Positions 1 to 12,433 of a DNA stretch of 64,000 bases are shown one piece after another (the stretch's first letter is position 1; each line of letters starts with the position of its first letter). The translations under genes were made by a program, and so were the position numbers. The notes under the pieces were generated by a model. It had not been told where the DNA came from, did no database searches, and saw nothing but the letters and a program-made list of their open reading frames with translations. This stretch comes from Botrytis cinerea B05.10. Taxonomy: Eukaryota > Ascomycota > Leotiomycetes > Helotiales > Sclerotiniaceae. The stretch covers positions 62,001 to 126,000 of the forward strand of contig NC_037326.1 in the NCBI RefSeq assembly GCF_000143535.2. Reading direction: 5' to 3'.

Positions 1-1097
1 TAAATATAAAGAATTGTATATTTTGAATAATAAATAAAGTATTAAATAAATATTGATATATGAAAAAAATTTAATTATATTAAGAAGAAGTGTTTATTGA
101 ATGAAAGGTTTTTGATATATTATTTTAGTAAGAGGTTGATATTCAAATTTAATGTAATAAGTATTAAAAAGGAGGAAATTTTAATGGGGAAGTATTTTTT
201 AATTAATATTATAATAAATGTGGAAAGATAAATTATAATATAAAAACTTATTAAAATAATATACTAAATTCTAGATTATTAGATTTTTAATAATTTTAAT
301 TAATTGATTTAATTGTTATTAAATAATATAACTTTAAAATAACAATTCGAAATAAAAGTAGTCGATTCATTAATATGACTGATCTATTAATAAACTATGT
401 TACTTATTATTATGAAAACTTTATAAAAATAAAATTTAAAAGAGTCAAAGTTATAAATCATAGAGATTTTTATACTTAAAAATATAATAAATATTGATTT
501 TTAATATGAAAAGGCTTTTCGACTAATAGTAATTAATTAGTACTATAGTTCTCAGTAAGAAGTATTATACATAGTTATAATATTTCAAATATAAGATAAA
601 TTAAAATTAGTTAATTCTACTATAAATTGAATTTATTCTTAATTCATAATGAATTCGTAGAAGTAAACAAAGTGATAATGTACTCTATGTATTATGTAAT
701 TATATTCTTTTTCAATGATAGGTCATTTTTATATCTGTAGATCTATAAAAATCTTTTTGATTGATTATAAGTAATATATTAATATTAGGGTAGGGTTTTT
801 CCGGTTAATGAGAAGGTTAAATTATTATAAAATAATTTCAATTCGATATATAATCTTTTGAAGATATATAAATTAATTGTTAAAGATATATTTTGTTAAA
901 GCTTGTTATATGTTTTTCAAATATATTATTTTTATTATTCTTTGAATTCTAATTTTAGAATTATATAGTAATATAGATATCTTATTATAAATCTATTTAA
1001 TAAGCTATTAAATCAAAATCTCAATATTCTTAATTAGTAAGCTATGAGGTTACATAAGTAGGTCGTTATTCATTAAAGGAAAATTGTAATGTCTTAT
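1..1097. other. AT-rich decayed sequence, no gene
   Basis: Very AT-rich sequence with no coding frame of note. Around 505-545 it carries a fragment of the R3 family (a gcttttcgactaatag-like core), a motif seen again near 18970, 33680 and 40750. Otherwise I see no recognisable feature. Confidence 0.6.
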
Positions 1098-1366
1098 ATA
1101 ATATAAATGAAATGTATAACTTGAATATCATATATTATTAATTTCTAATAATTATTTATAATTTCTCTTCTATAAATCTAAAAAGAAATTGAATTTTTCA
1201 GTTTCTAAATTGATTCTCAAAATTTGAATATTTTATTTTAATTCATTTCTTTTATTTTCCTACTATAATAACTTATTTTATTTTCTATATATAACTATTT
1301 ATACTTTTAATAATATATATAAAGGCTTTTCTTATATAGTCTTTTCTTATCTTTTACTTCTTTATA
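1098..1366 (+). repeat. Heavily mutated LTR-like repeat, same family as 9880-10146
   Basis: From about 1108 to 1366 this aligns by eye with 9880-10146, sharing cores such as tataatttctct, aaattgaattttt and cttttcttatatag. Differences are mostly C-to-T or G-to-A, as RIP produces. The copy at 9880 keeps a TGTAAGAG start and a CTCTTTTACA end, so this is probably an LTR. The 5' edge here is approximate. The two copies share orientation and lie about 8.8 kb apart, so they could be the LTR pair of one element or two unrelated solo LTRs. Confidence 0.5.
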
Positions 1367-1396
1367 ATAGATAAATCATTATTATTTATAATTAAA

Positions 1397-1544
1397 CCTC
1401 AAGTACAATAAAAATCGAGGCTTTGAAAACTAATCTTCATAAAGATTAAAGAAATAAAATCAAAATTTTATATATCTCAAAAATAAGAAATAAAATCTTC
1501 TATAAATCCACAATCTGAGAATTTCTTTTCCCCCGATGACTAGT
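1397..1544 (-). repeat. R5 element, short form, RIP-mutated
   Basis: Read on the minus strand it starts actagtcatcgggggaaaag, runs through a gtggatttatagaag core, and ends at acttgaggtttaat. It matches the better-preserved copy at 59042-59195, where the tail still reads cgctacgctcgag; here the same tail reads ttattgtacttgag. These changes are the direction expected of RIP. Confidence 0.65.
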
Positions 1545-2380
1545 CTTTAAGTTTTGAATTAATATCTCCTATATAATTTATAATTTATAATGCTATTAAT
1601 ATAAATAATAAATTGTAATATAAAAAGCATTTCGATCGATAGTAGTTAGTTAACATTAATTATAAATCTCTCTAATTAATTTCATAAACTGTTTTAAGAT
1701 CGTATAATAAGCTTTAAAATGTAAGAGTTTGGCCCTCGGCTTATTATGAACTATTTTATTTCGTAACAAAATCTCTATGAAAAAATCATTTTTTATATAA
1801 ATTATATTTTTTAATACTTTACTTAATAAGATCAAAATTCTTTTCAAAATTCTATTTTAATAAAATTATAAGATTTTAAATTTTAAATTATCGAAATCTT
1901 TCAAATTTTATTGTATAATATTTTATATATATATATATATAAATAAATTTTTTAACCTTTTTTTTAGAAATTCCGGGTTGAAACCCCTATAACTTTATTC
2001 CAAAAAATATCTCAATAACTATCAACTATGTAAATAGATTTTATTAATCTAATTCAAAAATTAATTGACATGATATATAATTCAAAATTGAAGAAATGAG
2101 GGTTTTTGGTGTGTTTTCGCTTAGTGTGCGATAAGCCGGCGCCTAAATTCTTACATTGACAATTGCAAGCGTTAGAGCACATCATCAAAAGCTCTACAAG
2201 CGCTCCAAACTCACAAACTATATCGCAATCGCTATGGTCTACAGTATCTATTGTAGTTTTATATGTAGTAACCATGTTTCACTCCTCTTGGAAACCAAAA
2301 TTCTTCCAAAAACAGAATCCCTGCCGAAGCCCAGTGAAGTTACAAGCCAAATTAAGACTTCTTCAAGATTCTGATTTTTT

Positions 2381-2515
2381 GAACTTGGCCTGGCCGTCTT
2401 TCACGTAGTTGAAAGCTATACCAGTGAAAAGAAGATCATCCAGGAAGCTTATACAGCTATTGTTTACACTAATGCCAGAACATGGGCAGATCAAATATGC
2501 TTTGGTTCGAAGTAA
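2381..2515 (+). pseudogene. Open coding-like fragment in decayed gene island
   Basis: A 44-codon open frame, reading ELGLAVFHVVESYTSEKK and on to TAA, has protein-like composition and normal GC content. It has no start codon and is preceded in frame by TGA. The opposite strand also has open stretches here (2054-2275, and about 70 codons ending near 2352), so the true strand is uncertain. I do not recognise the family. It lies in a 3-kb island (about 2060-5200) where open segments keep changing frame, which suggests a broken gene or an old element. Confidence 0.25.
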
Positions 2516-2787
2516 ACACAGGTCTTTCGTTCTTGTTCGTGTATATTATATGTAATTAGGCACATAACATGGTTAGAGAAGAGTTCCCAGAAATAGCAGG
2601 GCAAGAAATAAGGCAGAAGAAAAGGCAGAGGTCGAAGGAACTCACTCATCGAAGGAGCTCTGAATACACGATTGAATTTTCATAAATAAGCGAGTGCAAG
2701 AGTCTGAGATACTGCAACTCAATGGATGGCTCTATCAGTTCGAAACGAGAAATCTCCGAACAGATATTCCCATTCTATGATATCACG

Positions 2788-3081
2788 TCAATGAGTTAGG
2801 CGAGAGACTCCAGGGTTATTCATAAATTCGGTCCTGTAAGTGAACTCGTAAGAAAAGAAGCTTTCAAAGTCGCGAAAGCTTATCCCACGATCAAACGCTT
2901 CTTCGACTTCAATGTCAGCTTGGCTTTCAAATATCAGATTCCAGGCTTCCATCGTGGGGTTTATTTCGGTCATTGTTGTCACTTGTACGGATGGCGGCAA
3001 TTGGGCAAGAGTTATCATTATGTTTCGCCGACTTTGACAGTGATAAATACCCCAATAAGGCTTTAGATACACAAATTGCAT
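2788..3081 (-). CDS. Hypothetical protein or gene fragment, 97 aa
   Basis: An ATG-initiated minus-strand frame of 97 codons, starting MQFVYLKPYWGIYHCQ. It is acidic and aromatic in its second half (DIEVEEAFDRGISFRDFESF). No signal peptide, membrane segment or known motif is visible. GC content is clearly above the flanking AT-rich DNA. It sits in an island where the other open segments are broken, so it is more likely one exon or fragment of a dead gene than an independent small gene. Confidence 0.25.
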   Translation of the reverse strand: MQFVYLKPYWGIYHCQSRRNIMITLAQLPPSVQVTTMTEINPTMEAWNLIFESQADIEVEEAFDRGISFRDFESFFSYEFTYRTEFMNNPGVSRLTH

Positions 3082-3193
3082 TCAGCCTACCACCCAATCA
3101 GAGCTGATTGGGTACCTTGACGGTGTGACTTTTGGCTATCCTTCCGCTCTTTATAAAGCAATAATTATCTGAAAAGAATTGGCCTATTTGTAA

Positions 3194-3661
3194 AATGCCA
3201 AGAAATCACAGCTTCCAGTGATGAACTATTTCAAGGACATTGAGGCCACGGTGAATCCAAAGCGAAGCAAGAACTATTTGCTGTCCTCAAGAAGGGGTCC
3301 CAATACTTGTAAATATTGACCGCGAAAATTATGTTGATCCTGTTGAAGTCGAACAAGCCCCTTCTCGATGACTTCATAACGATCAAATTATTGGTATCCA
3401 AGGTACAGTAGAATTTAGCAATCCATTGACTCGAAGGTATCCTTTCTTAGAAATCTACCTATGAATTTTGATTTGGATCAATCCAATAGCAGTAAAGATA
3501 ATGGCGGAGAAGACTCTTCTGGTAGTGTGCTTGTGAAACTGGATGGCAACGTCGGCGAATGTGAGACGGCGCCCGAGGTGATGGAAGATTCAGAAGACGA
3601 TATCCTTATCGGCAGCATGACTGGCAAGGCAATCAAGAAGGGCAAGAATGTGCACTTGTAA
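3194..3661 (+). pseudogene. Frameshifted gene remnant with acidic C-terminal part
   Basis: Three plus-strand open segments follow each other in different frames. The first (3194-3319) contains NYFKDIEATVNPKRSKNY. The second, overlapping from about 3260 to 3464, contains VNIDRENYVDPVEVEQAPSR followed by an in-frame TGA and then QIIGIQGTVEFSNPLTRRYP. The third (3461-3661, 66 codons from ATG) is serine-rich and acidic (MEDSEDDILIGSMTGKAIKK). Each looks protein-like, but no single frame joins them. Small introns could explain part of the pattern, but no convincing splice sites stood out. Family unknown. Confidence 0.35.
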
Positions 3662-4537
3662 ACTCGCGATTTAGATTGAATCTGATGTGTTAGAGCTAGG
3701 TCACTACAACACAACATTCAAGGTCCCAAGGTCGAAGGAAAAGTGCTTGAAGCCTTTGAAATTCCACATGAAATGAATCAGCTAAATATCCACACTGTGC
3801 ACTCTCCGCTTTGCTTAGCTTTATGATTTTCATACAGTCAACTCCTCGCACTTCAAAATCTGCCATAATTTGCTGTCTATTTTCTCCTTCATTTCAAGTA
3901 GATTTCTTTCCTCCATTGTAATCTCATAACTTAGAGAGCCTGCTTGTGGTGTGCCGACTTTGTTACCCGCTTACACTTCTTGTACCTTCTCAGTTCTTCT
4001 TTCTTGTCTAAGTCATCTGATTCGATTTCGTGGCCCTGACTCAATTGTTGTCTCATCTTCTTTCTTTTTGCCGTCTTTGTCATCTATATCCGTGAAACTA
4101 CAGCCGCTCCAGTAGCTTCTATCCTTCTCCAACTTCAACCCTTAGAGAAGCTTAAGCTTCATTTCTTCTCTAGTTGCTACCTGCTCCTTTTACTAATGTA
4201 TAAGTTTCGATTCTATTTCCGGGGACTCTTTCCCTGATGAAATATCAATCGCGTTTCATTCCTCCCGGCTTCCCCTTCCCCCTCTTTCATATTCCTCTCT
4301 TCTTCTGACAAACTTTCAACCACATCTCACCCTTTACGAAATAATAACCATACCATCCTCTCTTCCCCTTTTCTCGTGGAACTTATTTGGCTTAATTTTT
4401 CCTCAGATCAAGGCTTGTGGCGCCTATGCACGAGAAGCCGCGGAATATCAATTGCAAAACATCGGGGTAACTCTACTCCTAGGTTATGTAGAGACCCTTA
4501 CATATACAGATAAGCCTTGCTCATGCGAGGCGGGCAT
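3662..4537. other. Island sequence without a supported gene
   Basis: Moderate-GC sequence, pyrimidine-rich on the plus strand (for example around 4070-4380). I find no frame of more than about 60 codons and nothing recognisable. It probably belongs to the same decayed locus as its neighbours. Confidence 0.4.
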
Positions 4538-4993
4538 TTATGGTTCCACATGATTTGCTATTTGCCTCTCCAACGTCGACAATGCATAGCCGAAAACAGC
4601 ATAGAGTATCATACCTATCACAGAATCTGATAACAAATCTTTCGTGAATGAGTACTCTATACCTTGGTTCATAAAAGTCAAGGTGTAAGGCACGACAAGC
4701 AATATTAGTCCCTTGGCGATGACTCGTATCGACATCTCTATCTATATCACAAATTTGATAGAAATTTCTGAAAGAAAGCTGAAGCTAGGCCGCGAATCGA
4801 GCGCCAGTTTTCGAGCGCTGATTTTAGCTCTGCTAGTATTCACAGATGGCGCTGGTTTTGTGATATTAATGCCGCAACATGCCTTGTATTCTGGCATTGT
4901 CAGCTCTTCCTGCCACCAGCAAATGCTAGTTTCCAATTGCGAAAAAAGAGATACCAGAGAACCTGTTTGTTGAGCAAAAACTCCTCCCCTCTA
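4538..4993. pseudogene. Gene remnant open on both strands, one stop in each
   Basis: On the minus strand one frame runs from about 4993 to 4538 (roughly 150 codons) with a single internal TAG (4742-4744). It contains a hydrophobic run, VIAKGLILLVVPYTLTFM, like a membrane segment. It has no suitable upstream ATG. On the plus strand a frame runs from about 4605 to 4973 with one TAA near 4684, and contains SFRALILALLVFTDGAGF, also hydrophobic. A C-to-T change would explain the stop in either reading, so I cannot choose the strand. This is probably a dead gene for a membrane protein. Family not recognised. Confidence 0.35.
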
Positions 4994-5207
4994 ACCTAGG
5001 TTGTATGAAGTTCCCCCTCTAGTGAAACGTCATCATTGGTGCCGTGCAATGAGGGGCCTTCAAGATTACAAAAATAATCAATAATCAACTGAGTTATTAT
5101 ATACTGTTCTGAAATTTCTATTGATTCTATTCAGGGCAAAGATCGGTGGTTGCTGCTTCGGTGAGCGCCAAAAGCCAGATTGACTACCTAAAGAAACATA
5201 CTCAGCC

Positions 5208-5320
5208 TGTCAGGGAGCGATCACCTGATTGAGTATATATTGTATATCCAATATTTCGGAAGTATTTGAAAAACTTTATACTTTTGTAAATTGAAAACAA
5301 AGTGAATCATTTTTGATATT
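5208..5320 (+). repeat. LTR-like terminus, TGTCAGGG type
   Basis: Starts TGTCAGGGAGCGATCACCTG and continues gagtatatat. The same end occurs inverted at 6924, reading tgtcagagagcgattacctg on the minus strand, with about 110 bp of similarity. A third, more decayed copy starts at 5516. The TGTCAG start followed by a TATA-like stretch resembles an LTR, but I see no internal region or target-site duplication. Confidence 0.5.
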
Positions 5321-5515
5321 ATATTTCGAATATAAAAGTGCCTTATTTTAAGATTTTTATTTGTTTGAATTTAAATGAAGATAGTTATATTTTGAATTTA
5401 ATTTTAATGAATACTTAGTTATAATTATTGAATTTTTAGTATTTTATATTTACAGAATTGCTAGTTCCTTTTTAATTAATATATATTAAGTAGATTTGTA
5501 TAAAACGGGAGTAAG

Positions 5516-5620
5516 TATTAGAAAGCGATTTTCAATTAGATATATATGATAGATCTACTATTTTAGAAGTATTTAGAATATTTTATACTTTTTTAAATTA
5601 TTAATAAATTAGATCACCTC
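5516..5620 (+). repeat. Decayed copy of the 5208 LTR-like terminus
   Basis: Reads tattagaaagcgattttcaa then atagatctac, and aligns with the ends at 5208 and 6924 after C-to-T and G-to-A changes. It lies 308 bp downstream of the first copy in the same orientation, suggesting tandem LTRs or a duplicated fragment. Confidence 0.4.
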
Positions 5621-5767
5621 TAATATAGTCTAAGTACATATCTAATTGCTTAAACTTTACTCTTTTATTCCTTTCATCTCAAGATTCGAAAGTATATTAT
5701 CGACTTCTTCTCAATACTAAAATATATCGGGACCTCCCCCTCTCGTGTTCTATTTGTTTTCTATTTA

Positions 5768-5961
5768 TATATGAACGAATTAAATTACTTCAATTCAATT
5801 ACTATTGTAATATAGTTATTATATTAAAGCTCTAAGCGAATACAAAAGAGACTAGTTCTTTCAATGAGTCTATATAAGAGTTACTGATTTCAAAATGTAG
5901 CTAGCTCTTTAAATAGAATACAATTAGATATATAGGATATATATGATTCGTAGGTATTTTA
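5768..5961 (-). repeat. LTR-like dispersed repeat L1, copy A
   Basis: About 190 bp matching, in reverse, the better-preserved copy at 62598-62789. Shared minus-strand cores include tctaattgtattctattta, agctagcta and attgaattgaagt. All four L1 copies have a purine-rich stretch just before the TGTAGCACC-like start (aagaaggatacaagaga in copy D). This could be a polypurine tract next to a 3' LTR, or part of the repeat. RIP-type changes are evident. Confidence 0.6.
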
Positions 5962-6799
5962 TATCCTTTTCGTATTAATATTAATTGGTAGTATTACAAA
6001 TTAATCGATTTATTATTTTTTTATCAAATAATTCTATTAAATTTTAATAAAGTCCACATCATTACCCCAAGAATACCCCATCCTCCCCCTAAATTTTTCT
6101 AATTATATTAAAGAGATTTAATATCTTTAAATAGGGAAAGAATTCTAAATTACTAAAAAGATTAAAGATTCTTAGTGTATACAAATTATTAATTTTAATT
6201 AATTATAATTCATATAAAAAAAATTAACAATGTTATTATATTTGCTTACTTCTATAATCTAATTCAAATAATTTTCTATTATTATTGATTTTAATAATCT
6301 AAAACAATTTTGCTAATACTTTTCTTATTTCAATTTAATTAATAAAAATAATCATAAAATACAATATCAAAACAAAAAGGCTTTTTGATTAACATAGAAG
6401 GAACTATAAAGTAAATAATGAATACTAATACCTATAATAAAAATAGAATAATAAAAACTAGTCAAAACAGATTAAAAGAGTTTATTATCTTATTAATTAT
6501 TATATACATTAATAGGATAGTTTTTTCTTCAGCCTTATATATATAAAGAACAATCTCAAAATTTATAAAATATATAAATTGATAATAAATAAAAAAATAT
6601 CAAGTTTATTTCGAAGTTTTAATTAATAAATAATTATTAAATACTTTTAACATATATTAACTTATAAATATGTTTGATCTTGCTATATATTATAAAGTAG
6701 ATGGAAGTATTATTTACTTATTATAAATAGTTATTCTAATTATACCAATATAAAATTCATTTTGAAATATAACAAATTAGGAATTATTGTATTAATTCT

Positions 6800-6924
6800 T
6801 CTTTCTTATTCTGTATCGGGGATGATTCATTTTACTACTAATCTATAAAATTGTAAAGTATTTCGAATGCTTCTGGAATTGTAGATCTATTATATATACT
6901 CAATCAGGTAATCGCTCTCTGACA
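6800..6924 (-). repeat. Inverted copy of the 5208 LTR-like terminus
   Basis: The minus strand starts tgtcagagagcgattacctg at 6924 and stays similar to 5208-5320 for about 110 bp, through an aatgaatcat core. With 5208 it bounds a 1.7-kb interval that also holds L1 copy A. I found no matching flanking duplication, so this need not be a single element. Confidence 0.5.
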
Positions 6925-9879
6925 TTCTATACATCGCTTATAATTTTTCAATGTCGGAATCTTTAATGCTTTTGTAATAAATTATAATACAACATTGAAT
7001 AATATAATATATAATAGTAGTAATATTAATAATATAATTCAAGGTATATATTAAAACTTATTCAAAAAGACTTAAGAATGAACTTATATAAGATATGTTA
7101 TATTATTAATTTTTAGAAAAATAAATTTATATTTTATTAATAGAACTTTTACAGTTAATATTATTATTTCAAAGATTTCTTATATATTATTTATATTATT
7201 TAAAGTATATAAATATACTTTTACTATATTATATATCAAAAGCAATATTCAAAATTAAATTAGAATTTCAATAAGCTATCTTTTATAAGATTATTATAAA
7301 GCTTTTCAAAGTTGTAACTATAGTAAAAGTAAAAGCCAATATATAAAGACATAAATTTAAAAGATTAGAATAAATTTAAAAAATCGAAAAGAAAAAAAGA
7401 ACTTATTCAAAACATTTAAATTTTATTTAATAAAAGAAAGAAAGGCTCTTTTTGTAGTTGTCTTTCTATAGTTATCTTTTTATAGTTATCTTTTTATAGT
7501 TATCTTTTTATATTATTAAAACTAGAATATATTAAGCAAATGAAATACTTTAAAAATTATTAAAAAAAGAATTTTAATTTCGAATAAAAGTTAAAAAGAA
7601 ACTTAAAAAGAATAGAAAGATTATTATAGAGGGATACTAATTATCAAATACTATATAATATTAAAAAGAAGATTAAAAAGATTAGAAACGAATAAAGTTT
7701 TTAATCAAAAAAGCCAAAAAATTTATCAAAATTATTTCTATTATAAATCTAATATTTGAAAAAGCTATAGAGCTTTTGGAAATTATAAAAATGAAAGATT
7801 TAGTTTAAAAAGGGGAGGGGGTTGTATTATAATCTATTAGTAACCGAATACTATAAGTTTTATCAGAATTAAAAGATTAAAGCTCTTATTATATCACTGA
7901 ATAATATTAGATTTTATTATATATTACTTAAATTATTATTAAATTTTAAAGTAATTGAAATTATAGAATGAGAGTATATATATAATAGGGAAATCGATTA
8001 TTGATATCTCTTTTTAATATAAAATAAATAATTATAAGAATAATAAATTTATGAATATTGATGTATAAGAGCTGATTTAAAATAATTTTGCTTACTTGAA
8101 AAAAAAAGTATTTAAATTACATATAAAAGAGAATATTAGTTTGTTTTTGTAAATGGATTTATTAATATAATATATATATTAATATTAAAATAAAAATTGA
8201 AGATGTAATTATGAAAGTTCTTTTTTGTATTGGTTATTTTAAATATATATATTATTAATTTAAAGAATATCAAAGGAATAAACTATAGTTTTTTGCATGT
8301 ATAAAATAAACTAATATTTTAATTAATATAAATTATAAAAAATTTAATTAAATCTAATCTAATAAATATAGTCATAATTAATTTAATAATCAATAAGCAT
8401 TTATAATGCTGATAATATTTACAATTATTATAATATTTAAAATCAGTATAGTTATTGAGATATTTGAATTCTTTATAATAATTTTAATAAAGGAATTATT
8501 CGAATTTAAATATTGTTAAATTAGTTTGTATAGATAAATTAGATTACTTTTATTCAATAATAGCAATTTTAATGGTTTTAATGATTTAGATTATTTTAAT
8601 AATAATAATAGTTATAATAGAGAAAATAAAATATTTAATAATTAAAATAAGACAATTATTTATTTATTAACTTTTTAAAGATATATAAAAATTATAATAT
8701 ATAGAGCTTTTAAATTTTAATTTTCAGTAAATGTTATTAATAGATTACTTTATTACATTGTTTATGTTATATAGTATTTCCTATTATATTTATAAATATA
8801 ATTTTTAAATATTATTAGATTAAAGTTATTAACTATTTGAATTTATATGAAGGTTTGTATAAAATAATAATATTGAGTTTCAAAAAGCTTAAATATCAAT
8901 ATAATATATTTATAAAATAAAATATTATTTTATTTAAATTTTATATTCGAAAAAAGATTTATTAAAGATTTTTAAATAGTATTTAATGATATGATTATGA
9001 ATATCCAACTATTTCAATATATTATTATATTTATCACATATAATTTCAATATATATTATACAAGAATTATGATAATATATAATAATACTTTTGAATACTA
9101 TTTTGCAATTTACAACCCCTACAAGTCAATAATAGAACCAATCAATCAGATCAAACAAATTATTGATTTTTATTGAAAAACATTTTCGAAGATAATTATA
9201 TCTATTAGAACTGTTTTAAAAAATTAATACATTTCATAACGATATTAACAATTCTATTCGAGAATTCTATAACAAATATAATAAATATAATAAGGAACTA
9301 AAGTAGATTTTTATTATATTTTGAATATTTGGATATTTTATAGAATTGATATATTAATAAATAATCGAATTGTTTATATATTTGTTATGATTTAGTTTTT
9401 ATAAATAGATATTCTTTATCAATCATAAAATATTAAATTGTATTTTAGAAATTTATCTTTTATATTTTAAAAATATATAATAGAAATATCAACAAATAGA
9501 AAGAGTTATATATAATATAATAATAATATTATTATATTTAAATTTAAATTTACCTATGTTTTAAAAATGAAAAAGAAATAGAGTATTAGTTTTTATTATA
9601 TATCACTTAATATTATTAAATAATAGTTTTTTGTAAAATAATTAAATCAATAGAAGACTTTTAATTATATGTATTATATTTATTTTTTCAATAATTACAA
9701 AATTATATCTAGTATTTTTTATTGCTTTTTATATTATTTTATTAATTATATTTAATAGTAAATCAATAGAATTATTGATCTATTATAATATCTATAGGTT
9801 CTTTTGTAATTCATTCTTTTAATTTGATGATATATATTACTATTATTATTTCATATATATTAATACTATCATCTCATAT
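6925..9879. other. AT-rich decayed sequence, no gene
   Basis: Extremely AT-rich. Open frames here, such as 61 codons at 8991-9176, are low-complexity (Ile, Tyr, Asn, Phe) and of the length expected by chance in such DNA. A 14-bp tandem repeat lies at 7453-7508. I see nothing else. Confidence 0.6.
7453..7508. repeat. 14-bp tandem repeat, 4 units
   Basis: Three units of atagttatcttttt preceded by one diverged unit, gtagttgtctttct. A small local minisatellite in AT-rich DNA. Confidence 0.75.
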
Positions 9880-10146
9880 TGTAAGAGCGAAACACGTGAC
9901 CTGGAAGTCACGCGCTACTAGTTTCTAGTATGTATAATTTCTCTTTTGTAAATCTGAAAAAGACATTGAATTTTCCATCTTTTAAATTAACTCTCGAAGT
10001 TTGAATATTCTATTCTAGTTGTTCTTCTTATCTTATCACTACAATATAGTGATTCACTTCATTTATTATATATAGTCACTTACTCTAATATTAATATATA
10101 CAAAGACTTTTCTTATATGATCATTATTACCTTCTACTCTTTTACA
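9880..10146 (+). repeat. Probable solo LTR, TGTAAGAG...CTCTTTTACA
   Basis: The 267-bp block begins TGTAAGAGCG and ends CTCTTTTACA, inverted ends with TG...CA termini as in LTRs. Near the 5' end it has a small hairpin, cgtgac-ctggaa-gtcacg. A strongly mutated relative lies at 1098-1366. The start also resembles the solo LTR at 59503-59667 (TGTGAGGGCGCACGTG), so the two families may be related. Flanking bases (catat and ctata) are not an exact duplication. Confidence 0.55.
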
Positions 10147-12239
10147 CTATAATTATAATTATATATATATTATATGATTCTATAAATATAAAGAATAGCC
10201 TTAAATTTTCCTTGATATTATTATTCTAAATAATAACATAATAATTGATAAATCGATTTATGATATCATTATTATCAAAATTATTTCTTTTTTGTTTTAG
10301 ATTAAAAGTAAAATAATTATAATATATTTCAAATTTTGGTTTTTAAGGTTATTATATTTATTATAATATTTACATTGCTTTATTTTGTGATTCAAGAATT
10401 AATAATTTTTTTTGTTTCTACTAAATAATATAATAAAAACTTTGAAACAATTAAATGATTTATCAACGTCTATTATTATTATCAACTTTACAACAAATTA
10501 TTTAACAAATTCAAATCCTTATTATTATATAAAAATTATCATTTCAATTATTCTACATTAATCAATTTACTTTAGATGAAAATTCAATAATATATACTAT
10601 TAATAACTCAATATACTTTTAAATAATATAATAATTGAATAATATTAATATCAAACACATATAAAATAAGGTATATATATATTAAATTAATATTTATATT
10701 AATTCTTTAGAATATTTTATTTACAATATTAATATTAATTTTTTAATCAAGGAACTTAATTAACATATAATCTCGATATTGATTCAAATAAAGATTATTT
10801 AAAAAAAATTAGTACATTAATATTAATAATGTTATATAAGTAAATAAATTAATACAAGGATTTTTATTTTCGATACATTTCTATATATAATTTATTATAA
10901 TTATTAAATATCAAATATTTAATAACAAATATTTAATAACAAATATCAATGATATCAAAGATTATAAAATAAATTTATAAATTATCTAATATAATAAAGA
11001 TTCAAAAGATTCTAAATATATATACTTATTCTCAAATAATAGTATTTTGATAAAAAAAAAAGAATAACAAATTTATAACTAAAAAATGAAAACATCCATT
11101 CTTATTTATTAATATAAAGAAAAAAATTAGATTATTAAAAAAAATTACAAATTAATAAGTTTAAAATTTATATTTATTAAATTATATTACAACAAAGTTG
11201 AAAAGGATTATATAATTTTATTAAAAAAAGATTCAAAAGTATTATGAAGTCTATTAACAAATGTATTATAATTATATTATTAAAAGATAATATATTCAGT
11301 AACCATTTCATAACGATATTTATTAATTTGAATATATTAATTGAAATATACTATTATTTATATTTCAGATTTGTGTTTTTATATAAGAATAATATATAAT
11401 TAATATATTTAATTTAATTCAATATGAAGATATTACAAAAAAGAAGATTAATAATTTAATCGAAAAAGTGTATTTGAAATTATATTTATATCAAATATCC
11501 TTATAAAAACTCATATTTTCAAATTAAAATTTATTATTAAAATCAAAGTCAAAATAGATATATTGAATTTAACAAATTATAATTGATCATTTAAAAATAT
11601 AATAATATTGAAAAGATTATTGTTTTAATATAAATGTTGATTGTTAATATAAAAAGTAAGTTATACAAATATATATATTTAGAGTGTTATTTAAATACAT
11701 ACTTAATTAATACTAAATTAATAATGAATTAATATTATATGTTCATTATTTATTAAATATAAGAGAACTATGTATAATATTTCATTATTAAACTTTCTTG
11801 AATTATTTTTAAGATTTAATATTAATATTATAGTTATAATTATAATTAGTGTTATTTTTAAGTAAAAGATATTATTAATTAGTTGTGTTAGTTTAAAATT
11901 ACTATATGATTTATTTACAAAATTAAATGTAATAATTGAAAAGAAACTCATAATTGTTATTATAATATTTCAATACTTTTATAAATATAGAAAGATTATT
12001 AAGATTATATAAATTGATTAATTAATATAATAATAAAAGAGAAGTTATATTAAATATTAATTAATATTATTAATATAAATAAAATTAATATACATTGATG
12101 AAATAAGTAGAAAGAGAATAAAGAGAGAGGTATAGAATTCATTAATTAAAAAGGTAAGAATTTTATTAATAATTGGAGTTTTATTGTTTTTTATGTTTTA
12201 CTTTTATATAAATTAAAGATTTAAAAAAGAAGTTTTTAT
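10147..12239. other. AT-rich decayed sequence, no gene
   Basis: Very AT-rich. A short repeat, aaatatttaataac, occurs in tandem near 10915-10945. The frame at 11718-11951 (minus) is low-complexity and chance-like. No gene is supported. Confidence 0.6.
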
Positions 12240-12433
12240 TATACAAATAAAATAAATAATTTCAATTCAATTATTATTATAATATAGCTATTATATCAAA
12301 ATCTTAAATAAATATAAAAGAGATTAGTTTTTTTAGTAAATCCGTATAAAACTTATTGATTTTAATACATAATCAGTTTCTTAAATAGAACATAATTAGA
12401 CATATAGGATCTATATAATTTATAGGTGCTATA
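12240..12433 (-). repeat. LTR-like dispersed repeat L1, copy B
   Basis: Minus-strand match to 62598-62789. The start reads tatagcacctataaattata and the distal end holds attgaattgaaat. Just upstream on the minus strand is the shared purine-rich stretch (gaaagaatacagaaga). The AT shift relative to copy D fits RIP. It abuts the higher-GC island holding the 12880-14242 pseudogene. Confidence 0.6.
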
